This document shows, piece after piece, positions 58,512 to 64,000 of a DNA stretch of 64,000 nt. The notes under the pieces were generated by a model. The model was not told where the DNA came from. It saw only the letters and a program-made list of their open reading frames with translations, and searched no databases. The position numbers and the translations under genes were made by a program. The stretch lies in the NCBI GenBank assembly GCA_963721345.1, contig CAVRIT010000002.1, forward strand, positions 1 through 64,000. Direction: 5' to 3'. Positions within the stretch are counted from its first letter, which is position 1. Every line of letters starts with the position of its first letter. The DNA is from JACDAN01 sp963721345 (lineage in GTDB: Bacteria > Actinomycetota > Thermoleophilia > Gaiellales > Gaiellaceae).

Positions 58512-58879
58512 GCCCGGTCCGGGTCGCCCTCGTCGAAGACAACAAGGTCTTCCGCGAGGCGCTCGAGATGCTGCTCGGCCTGCGCTCGGACGTGGAGGTC
58601 GTCGCGTCGATCGAGAACGGCAATGACGTCGTCGCCCTCTGCAACGAGCACAACCCCGACGTGGTCCTGATGGACTACCGGCTGCCCGGGATCGACGGCG
58701 TGCAGGCGACCTCTGCGCTGCGCAAGGCGTGCCCGCAGGTCGCCGTGGTCTGCCTCACGGCCTCCGCGAACCTCCGGGAGATGCAGGCGCTCCAGGAGGC
58801 GGGCGCCGTGGCGTGCCTGACGAAAGACCAGGAGCTCGACGAGATCGTTGCGGCGATCAGAAACGCCGCGTCCCGTTAG
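58475..58879 (+). CDS. Stand-alone response-regulator receiver protein
   Basis: A 134-residue protein with a single CheY-type receiver: VRVALVEDNKVFREALEMLLGLRSDVEVVASIENGNDVVALCNEHNPDVVLMDYRLPGIDGVQATSALRKACPQVAVVCLTASANLREMQALQEAGAVACLTKDQE. The phospho-Asp is in VLMDYRLPG, Thr/Ser in LTAS and Lys in LTKD. No output domain follows. The only usable start is GTG 58475, overlapping rpmB by 37 bases. No histidine kinase gene is nearby. Confidence 0.85.
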   Translation: MSQGREGPESTLGPVRVALVEDNKVFREALEMLLGLRSDVEVVASIENGNDVVALCNEHNPDVVLMDYRLPGIDGVQATSALRKACPQVAVVCLTASANLREMQALQEAGAVACLTKDQELDEIVAAIRNAASR

Positions 58880-58889
58880 GGTCAGGGAC

Positions 58890-59591
58890 ATGAAGCCGAC
58901 CGAAGGCGTCCTCTCCGAGGCCTGGCGGGTCTACAAGGCCCACTGGCGGCACCTGCTGACGATCTCTCTAGCGGTGTACGCGGCCGTGGCGATCATCACG
59001 CTCGTCGTCGGGCTCATCCTCGAGGGGTGGGCGGCGGGAATCATCGCCGGGCTCGTCGCCCTGGTCGCGACGTTCTGGCTCCAGGGCGCGCTCGTGAGGG
59101 CAGTGGACGACATCCGCGACGGCCGCGCCGATCTCTCGTTCTCGGAGACGCTGGGAGGCGTTCGTTCCAAGCTGCCGGCGATCATGGTGGCCGGGATCCT
59201 CGCCGGGCTCGGCGTCCTGCTGGGACTGCTGCTGTTCGTCATTCCCGGTCTTCTGCTGCTGACGTGGTGGGTGCTCGTGATCCCGGTCGTCGTGCTGGAG
59301 GACAAGCGCGCGAGCGAATCGTTCGGGCGGAGCCGTGAGCTCGTCCGCGGCTACGGCTGGAACGTCTTCGGCGTGATCGTGCTGACCGTCCTCGTGCTGA
59401 TCGGATTCAGGATCGCGCTCGACCTCGTGCTCTTCCCGCTGTCCAACGTGTTCCAGGCCTTCCTCACCGAGCTGATCGTCGGAACCGTGGCCACCCCCTT
59501 CGCGGTCGTCGCGTGGACCCTGCTCTACTTCCGGCTTCGCCAGGCGAAGGAAGGCTCTGTCCCCGAGCCTCAGCCCGAGCCCGCCGTCTAG
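58890..59591 (+). CDS. Multi-pass membrane protein, function unknown
   Basis: A 233-residue protein with about six membrane segments (LTISLAVYAAVAIITLVVGLIL; IIAGLVALVATFWLQGALV; AIMVAGILAGLGVLLGLLLFVIPG; LLLTWWVLVIPVVVL; VFGVIVLTVLVLIGFRIALDLVL; VGTVATPFAVVAWTLLYFRL) and a conserved-looking loop RASESFGRSRELVRGYGWNVFGV. The FGRSxxLVRGxxW loop occurs in a broad family of uncharacterised bacterial membrane proteins. TAGGGT at 58877-58882 is 7 bases before ATG 58890. Confidence 0.7.
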   Translation: MKPTEGVLSEAWRVYKAHWRHLLTISLAVYAAVAIITLVVGLILEGWAAGIIAGLVALVATFWLQGALVRAVDDIRDGRADLSFSETLGGVRSKLPAIMVAGILAGLGVLLGLLLFVIPGLLLLTWWVLVIPVVVLEDKRASESFGRSRELVRGYGWNVFGVIVLTVLVLIGFRIALDLVLFPLSNVFQAFLTELIVGTVATPFAVVAWTLLYFRLRQAKEGSVPEPQPEPAV

Positions 59592-59599
59592 TCCCGATC

Positions 59600-59613
59600 C
59601 GAACCGCGGTTCG
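59600..59613. promoter_or_regulatory. Palindrome upstream of the cupredoxin pair
   Basis: CGAACCG-CGGTTCG is a perfect 14-base palindrome 45 bases before the first cupredoxin ATG, in the likely promoter. It may be an operator; no matching regulator is seen nearby. Confidence 0.4.
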
Positions 59614-59658
59614 CGCAGTAGGAAGAGGCGTGTCTTCAAACCGACGAAGGAGATCACG

Positions 59659-60021
59659 ATGCGACGACTCTTCCTCTCCCTGGGCGCGGTGCTCGCACTC
59701 GCGGTGCCGCCGACGGCCTTCACCGTCCTCTCGGCGACGAAGCTGAGCGGCACGACCGGCCCCGGGTTCACGATCACGGTCAAGAAGGCCGGCAAGAAGG
59801 TCACCCGGCTCACGCCCGGCAAGTACACGGTCACGGTGAGCGACAAGTCCGAGGACCACAACTTCGTGCTCACGGGTCCCGGGATCAAGCGGAAGATGGT
59901 CACCGGCCTCTCCTTCAAGGGGTCGAAGACGGTGACGGTCACGCTGAAGCGCGGCCGGTACGAGTACTACTGCACGCCTCACCGCCTTGGAGGAATGCGG
60001 GGGTTCATCACCGTCAGGTAA
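59659..60021 (+). CDS. Secreted cupredoxin-like copper protein, copy 1
   Basis: A 120-residue protein with a signal peptide (RRLFLSLGAVLALAVPPTAF) and a plastocyanin-like fold. The type-1 copper ligands fit His in EDHNFVLTGPG, then Cys-His-Met in YYCTPHRLGGMRGF. AAGGAGAT gives a strong ribosome site. A closely related gene follows 54 bases later. It would carry electrons or bind copper outside the membrane. Confidence 0.85.
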   Translation: MRRLFLSLGAVLALAVPPTAFTVLSATKLSGTTGPGFTITVKKAGKKVTRLTPGKYTVTVSDKSEDHNFVLTGPGIKRKMVTGLSFKGSKTVTVTLKRGRYEYYCTPHRLGGMRGFITVR

Positions 60022-60075
60022 ACGCGCAACGCACGTTCTAGGCGGGGATCCGCGCCGGAGTTACTTTCGGCCCGG

Positions 60076-60450
60076 ATGCTCCGACGCCTGACACTGATCG
60101 GAATCGCCGGAGCGGCCGCGATCGCCGCCACCACGGCCCTGGCCGCTCCGGATGCCTCGACGGCGCCGCTCCTGATCGGCGTCACCGGCCCCGACGCGCC
60201 GACGATCTCCGTGAAGCTCCGCGGGAAGCGGGTGACGCGGCTCAAGCCCGGGACGTACCGACTCCGCGTCTACGACCGCTCGGACTCGCACGACTTCCAC
60301 CTCCGCGGCCCGCGCATGGACCGGCGGATCACGAACCGGCTCTTCACCGGCGCGCGGCTCGTCAACGTCACCCTGCGGAAGGGGAGCTACGAGTTCTACT
60401 GCGCCCCGCACTACTTCAGCGGGATGAACGGCAAATTCGTCGTCAAGTAG
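60076..60450 (+). CDS. Secreted cupredoxin-like copper protein, copy 2
   Basis: A 124-residue paralogue of the preceding gene, with signal peptide (RRLTLIGIAGAAAIAATTALAA). Conserved positions are HDFHLRGP and YEFYCAPHYFSGMNGKF, giving His, Cys, His and Met ligands. KVTRLTPGKYTV in copy 1 corresponds to RVTRLKPGTYRL here, so the two arose by duplication. TACTTT at 60062-60067 is 8 bases before the ATG. The stop overlaps the convergent oxidase gene by 8 bases. Confidence 0.85.
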   Translation: MLRRLTLIGIAGAAAIAATTALAAPDASTAPLLIGVTGPDAPTISVKLRGKRVTRLKPGTYRLRVYDRSDSHDFHLRGPRMDRRITNRLFTGARLVNVTLRKGSYEFYCAPHYFSGMNGKFVVK

Positions 60451-61526
60451 TTCCCGCTGTCCGAAGGCTCGGCCCGCGATCGCGGGGGCCGAGTGCGAAC
60501 TGCGCGGCGGGCTCCTCCTCGCCCGTCACGACCCGCGCGGCGTACTCGGCCAACGCGGGGCCGTGCTTGAAGCCGTGGCCCGAGCCGCCGCCGAGGATCC
60601 ACTCCTGGTCGGAACCCGGCACGCGGGCGAGCACGAAGTTCGTGTCCGGAGTGAGGGCGTACTGGCAGACCGTCGCGCTCATCAGCGGCGCGTCGCGGAG
60701 CGCAGGGAAGCGCTCGGCAAGGTAGGCCCGCGCCCGCTCCTCGGTCCGGGGTGACGCCGTGCGCTCGCCGGTTTCCGGATCGAACGGCGCTCCCTCCACG
60801 TCTGGGGCGACCTTGACCCCCGCGCCGTCGAGCGCGCCGAGGCCGTAGACCGCCCGGTCGTAGTCGACCCAGGTCGGAACGGGCGGCGTGTCCCAGCCGT
60901 CGGCGGCGAAGAACGTGATGTCCTGCTGCGTCACGCGCACCGGCAGCTCGAACAGGCCCGGGAGCCAGGCGCCGCAGGCCCAGACCACGAGGTCGGCGTC
61001 GACCGAGCCCGGCTCCGCCGCTTCCCGCACCAGTCGCACGCCGGCCCGCTCGGCGGCCTCGACCGTCGCGAGAGTCGCGGCGCGCGCGCGCAGGACGCCG
61101 GCCTCGGGCTCCCAGAGGATGAAACGGGTGTCTCCGGGCTCGTAGGACGGGAACAGGTCGTGGCCGGCCGAGGGGTCGAGCCGCTCCACCGGAATCCCCT
61201 CCGCCCGCAGCACGCGCTCGCTGCGCGCCTCGAAGCCGTCCTCTGCGTGGGCGAACCACGCGATGCCGGACTCGACCAGCAGCTCGCGGCCTGTCTCCTC
61301 CTCGAGCTCGCGCCAGAGGTCGCGCGCGCGCCACGCGGAGCGGGTGTACCAGTCCGAATCGCCGTGGGAGTAGCGGATCAGGCGCGACTCGCCGCCGGAC
61401 GCCGCGCCGAGGTGTCCCGGCTCGTGCCGCTCGTAGAGCGTGACGTCCCAGCCGTCGCTGCGCGAGCCGGTACGCCAGGGAGGCGCCGAAGATCCCTGCG
61501 CCGACGATGGAGGCTGCACCGCTCAT
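60443..61526 (-). CDS. FAD-dependent amine oxidase (sarcosine/N-methyltryptophan oxidase-like), one apparent +1 frameshift
   Basis: From ATG 61526 the first frame reads MSGAASIVGAGIFGASLAYRLA (FAD-binding). An extra base near 61465 moves the reading to DGWDVTLYERHEPGHLGAASGGESRLIRYSHGDSDWYTRSA. The rest fits monomeric sarcosine oxidase-like DAO enzymes: RVTQQDITFFAADGWD, TPDTNFVLARVPGSDQEWILGGGSGHGFKHGPALAEYAARV. The GGGSGHGFKHGP C-terminal motif is diagnostic. Substrate could be sarcosine, N-methyl-amino acid or similar. Its start overlaps the JAMM gene stop. Confidence 0.85.
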
Positions 61527-61900
61527 TCCAGGTCGAGTCCTTCCACGGTTCCGCTTCGAATACGCCACCCGGCCAGCTCCGCCGTCGCAAGGCCGAGGAT
61601 CAGGTAGGGGCGATTCTCCCAGAGCCCGATGTTCTCGACGTCCGTGCGCGACGGCCTGGGCGCGGTCTCAGGGTGCGAGTGGAAGACGGCCAGCTCGAAA
61701 CCCTCGTCCTCGAGGAAGAAATCGGCGGGGTCGCGCGGCCGGAGCTCGAAGCGGTAGGGGCTCGCGAGCGCGTTCTCGCCGGGCAGGTACCGCTCGGCGA
61801 CGCCGTCGCGGAACGCGACGAGGCCGCACGCCTCGTTCGGCGCCTCGGCCCGCGCGTGGGCGACGAGCTGCTCGCGGATCGCCGGCGGGACTACCCGCAA
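61523..61900 (-). CDS. JAMM/MPN+ domain metallopeptidase (Mec-like)
   Basis: A 125-residue protein. The JAMM zinc motif is complete: Glu in EAPNEACGLV, then FHSHPETAPRPSRTD with His-x-His-x7-Ser-x2-Asp. NPYRFELRPRDPADFF-type strands surround it. Bacterial members (Mec+) release amino acids from C-terminally modified sulfur-carrier proteins such as CysO. The TTG at 61900 overlaps the stop of the MoeB-like gene by ten bases, so they are coupled. No sulfur-carrier gene is in the window. Confidence 0.88.
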   Translation of the reverse strand: MRVVPPAIREQLVAHARAEAPNEACGLVAFRDGVAERYLPGENALASPYRFELRPRDPADFFLEDEGFELAVFHSHPETAPRPSRTDVENIGLWENRPYLILGLATAELAGWRIRSGTVEGLDLE

Positions 61901-63024
61901 AACTCGGCGTAGTCCACGTACTCGGTGATCGTCGGGTTGTCGCCGCAGACCGGGCACGCTGGATCGCGCCGCACCCGCACCTCGCTGACGGTGGTCGTCA
62001 GCGCGTCGAACAGCAGCAACCGCCCGGCGAGCGATTCGCCGATCCCGAGCGCCAGCTTCAGCGCCTCGTTCGCCTGCAGCGACCCGATCACGCCTGGAAG
62101 AACGCCGAGCACGCCGCCTTCCGCACAGCTCGGAGCAAGCTCAGGCGGCGGCGGCTGCGGGAACAGGCAGCGGTAACACGGCCCCGCGAAGGGCGCGAAG
62201 ACCGTCGCCTGGCCCTCGAAGCGGTAGATCGAGCCGTGCACCACGGGGATGCGATGCCAGACCGACGCGTCGTTCAGGAGGTAGCGCGTGGGGAAGTTGT
62301 CGGCGCCGTCCACGATCAACTCCCAGCCCTCGCCGAGGATGCGGTCGACGTTCTCCGACGTCAGGCGTTCCTCGTAGGTGACGACCTCGACGTCCGGGTT
62401 CAGCTCGCGCAGCGTTCGAGCGGCGGACTGCGCCTTGCTCTCCCCGAGCCGCGCGGTCGAGTGGAGCACCTGCCGCTGGAGGTTCGAGGCGTCGACCCGG
62501 TCGTCGTCGACGATCCCCAGCCGGCCCACGCCCGCCGCGGCGAGGTAGAGGGCCGCCGGGGATCCGAGCCCTCCGGCGCCGATCAGCAGGATGCTCGTCT
62601 CGAGCAGGCGCTGCTGCCCCTGGACGCCGACCTCCGGGATCAGCAGGTGCCGGCTGTAGCGCGCGAGCTGCTCCTCGTCGAGCGAGCTCGTCGACGCCGT
62701 CGGGAAGCCGCGCGCCTGCCACTCCACGATCCCTCCCGCCATCGAGACCGCGTCCCGATAGCCGAGGGCGGCGAGTGTGGGAAGGATGTCGCGCGAGCGC
62801 CTGCCGACGGCGCAGTACGTGACGATCGGGCGGGCGGGGTCTCCGGCGACCTCGGCCAGGCGCCCCTCGACCTCGGACATCGGCAGGTGGATCGAGCCGG
62901 GGATGAACGACGTCTGCCGTTCCCGTTCGGTCCTGACGTCGATCAGCAGTGGGGCGTCCGGCGCGGCCAGCCGGTCCCGGGCCTCCTCGGGCGGAATCTC
63001 GTCGGTGCCGACGGGGGTCGCCAC
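61891..63024 (-). CDS. Rhodanese - MoeB/ThiF E1-like fusion
   Basis: A 377-residue protein. Residues 1-110 are a rhodanese domain: EARDRLAAPDAPLLIDVRTERERQTSFIPGSIHLPM, with the persulfide Cys in VTYCAVGRRSRDI. Residues 115-377 are an E1-like adenylyltransferase: RYSRHLLIPEVGVQGQQRLLETSILLIGAGGLGSPAALYLAAAGVGRLGIVDDDRVDASNLQRQVLH, with GPCYRCLFP and CPVCG zinc cysteines. Known MoeZ/MoeB fusions carry rhodanese at the C-terminus; here the order is reversed. It should adenylate and then thiolate a carrier protein C-terminus. Confidence 0.9.
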   Translation of the reverse strand: MATPVGTDEIPPEEARDRLAAPDAPLLIDVRTERERQTSFIPGSIHLPMSEVEGRLAEVAGDPARPIVTYCAVGRRSRDILPTLAALGYRDAVSMAGGIVEWQARGFPTASTSSLDEEQLARYSRHLLIPEVGVQGQQRLLETSILLIGAGGLGSPAALYLAAAGVGRLGIVDDDRVDASNLQRQVLHSTARLGESKAQSAARTLRELNPDVEVVTYEERLTSENVDRILGEGWELIVDGADNFPTRYLLNDASVWHRIPVVHGSIYRFEGQATVFAPFAGPCYRCLFPQPPPPELAPSCAEGGVLGVLPGVIGSLQANEALKLALGIGESLAGRLLLFDALTTTVSEVRVRRDPACPVCGDNPTITEYVDYAEFCG

Positions 63025-63066
63025 TCGTTGAGGATAACCAGGGCCTTCGGGCTACCGTGAGGCCCG

Positions 63067-64000
63067 ATGTCCAGGCGAACCCGTCTCATCGTCGTGGTCG
63101 CGATCGCCCTGGCGGCGGCGCTCGGAGTCGCAGCGGGAGCGGCACTCGTGGGGCGTGGAGACGGGGAGGACCGGCGCCAGAAGGGCGTGCCGCCGTTCGT
63201 CGTCGACCTCGGCGTTCGGACCGACCCCGAGGCGCAGGCGCTCCGGCGTGCCGCCAAGGCGTTTGCCGATCGCGATCGTCCCCGTGCGGCGCGAATCCTG
63301 CGCGACCGCCGGTCGCTGCAGGCGCAGGTCGGCGCCGCACTCGCGACCTGGCCCGCGGGAAGCAGGGGCCGGCTCGAGCAGCTCGCCGTCGAGCATCCCG
63401 GGAGCGGGGCGGTGCTCTTCCATCTCGGGCTCGCGAGGTTCTGGGACGGGGATGCCGATCGCGCTGTCGAGGCCTGGCGCGCGGCACGAACGCGAGATCC
63501 CGACACCGCGTACGCGGTCCGCGCATCCGACCTGCTCTTTCGGAACTTCGCGCCGGGTCTGCCGACGTTCGTCCCCAGCTTTCGCGCCGACCCGCGCCTG
63601 AGGACGCTCTCCGCGCCGAAGCAGCTGGCCGTCCTCGAGCGCCGTGCCCGTGGTCGCGACGCGCGCGCCAAGCTCCTGTACGGGCTCGCGCTGCAGCGGA
63701 CCCAGCGTCCCGTGTCGGCCCGGCGTCAGTACGCGGCGGCCGCTCGGCTCGCGCCGAACGACCTCGAGGCTCTCGTCGCCGACGCCGTCGGCCGGTTCGA
63801 CAAGGAGCGTCCCCAAGCGGCGTTCTCGCGCCTCGGGCCGCTCTCGCGGCGCTATCCCCGCGCGGCGACGGTTCGCTTCCACCTCGGCGTGCTGCTTCTG
63901 TGGCTGGGACAGGTCCCAGATGCCCGTCGCCAGCTCGGTCTGGCGGCCCAAGCGCGCGAATCGTCGCTGGCAAGGGAAGCAACCGCCCTCCTCGACCGTC
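63067..64000 (+). CDS. Membrane-anchored TPR-like repeat protein, 3' partial
   Basis: Runs off the window end with 311 codons visible. An N-terminal membrane anchor (LIVVVAIALAAALGVAAGAALV) precedes repeated helical pairs: FHLGLARFWDGDADRAVEAWRAARTRDP, KLLYGLALQRTQRPVSARRQYAAAARLAP, FHLGVLLLWLGQVPDARRQLGLAAQA, each with the G/A-L-Y/F spacing of tetratricopeptide repeats. Likely protein interaction on the outer face of the membrane. TACCGT at 63053-63058 is 8 bases before ATG 63067. Divergent from the rhodanese-MoeB gene. Confidence 0.72.
   Translation, partial: MSRRTRLIVVVAIALAAALGVAAGAALVGRGDGEDRRQKGVPPFVVDLGVRTDPEAQALRRAAKAFADRDRPRAARILRDRRSLQAQVGAALATWPAGSRGRLEQLAVEHPGSGAVLFHLGLARFWDGDADRAVEAWRAARTRDPDTAYAVRASDLLFRNFAPGLPTFVPSFRADPRLRTLSAPKQLAVLERRARGRDARAKLLYGLALQRTQRPVSARRQYAAAARLAPNDLEALVADAVGRFDKERPQAAFSRLGPLSRRYPRAATVRFHLGVLLLWLGQVPDARRQLGLAAQARESSLAREATALLDR

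Noticed and set aside
1..64000. tRNA, rRNA, CRISPR array, transposase or replication origin
   Set aside because: Intergenic gaps are short and were inspected on both strands; no cloverleaf, spaced repeat array, transposase domain or DnaA-box cluster was seen. A tRNA scan would confirm this.

Overview
The window is high-GC DNA (by eye around 70%) that is densely packed with genes. Most adjacent genes on the same strand overlap by 1-17 bases (ATGA, GTGA or TGATG junctions), and GTG and TTG starts are common. Many operon-leading genes have a TANNNT hexamer 6-8 bases before the start codon and no Shine-Dalgarno sequence, so their mRNAs are probably leaderless. Together with a UvrD2-type helicase carrying HRDC, a DtxR-family regulator, an F420-type luciferase-like oxidoreductase, ScpAB-RluB and Cmk-Der gene order and a RES-Xre toxin-antitoxin pair, this suggests a deep-branching actinobacterium, for example Thermoleophilia (Gaiellales or Solirubrobacterales). 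The taxonomy is inference. No tRNA, rRNA, CRISPR array or insertion-sequence transposase is visible.

Bases 1-9,906 (+): one long operon of overlapping genes that reads as tryptophan breakdown. Tryptophan 2,3-dioxygenase and kynureninase yield anthranilate. A CoA ligase, an anthraniloyl-CoA monooxygenase/reductase, an SDR, an enoyl-CoA hydratase, a RidA deaminase and an acyl-CoA dehydrogenase could then carry anthraniloyl-CoA through beta-oxidation-like steps. Several of these genes contain apparent single-base insertions, as do the housekeeping genes dnaE, trpD and trpG. I treat these as base-calling or assembly errors rather than pseudogenes.

Bases 9,903-27,400: replication, repair and cell-envelope genes (uvrD2, a YceH-like gene, ettA, dnaE, lgt, scpA, scpB, rluB), a RES-Xre toxin-antitoxin pair with its own inverted-repeat operator, a staphylococcal-type nuclease lipoprotein, an ECF sigma/membrane-regulator pair with a probable target promoter, a 162-base imperfect palindrome, and several very small genes.

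Bases 27,400-44,801: aromatic amino-acid biosynthesis and associated housekeeping. On the minus strand lies an attenuated trp operon, trpL-E-G-D-CF-B-(GNAT)-A-S. A chorismate mutase gene and, divergently, aroF-tyrA-aroA-cmk-plsC-der-gpsA follow, then a DUF3352-like lipoprotein and metK. The window therefore encodes both making and breaking of tryptophan.

Bases 44,802-49,560: a pair of structured direct repeats and a minus-strand iron(III)-type ABC transporter cluster ending in a DtxR-family repressor. Identical-format operators (TGTAAGG-N4-CCTTACA) lie upstream of both the ATPase gene and the binding-protein gene.

Bases 49,582-58,511 (+): priA-def-fmt-rsmB-rpe-ribD-(small gene)-ribE-ribBA-ribH-rpmB, covering replication restart, start-methionine formylation and deformylation, rRNA methylation and a complete riboflavin pathway. 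Bases 58,475-64,000: a stand-alone response-regulator receiver, a membrane protein, two tandem cupredoxins, a minus-strand flavin amine oxidase/JAMM peptidase/rhodanese-MoeB group, and a TPR-like protein running off the end.
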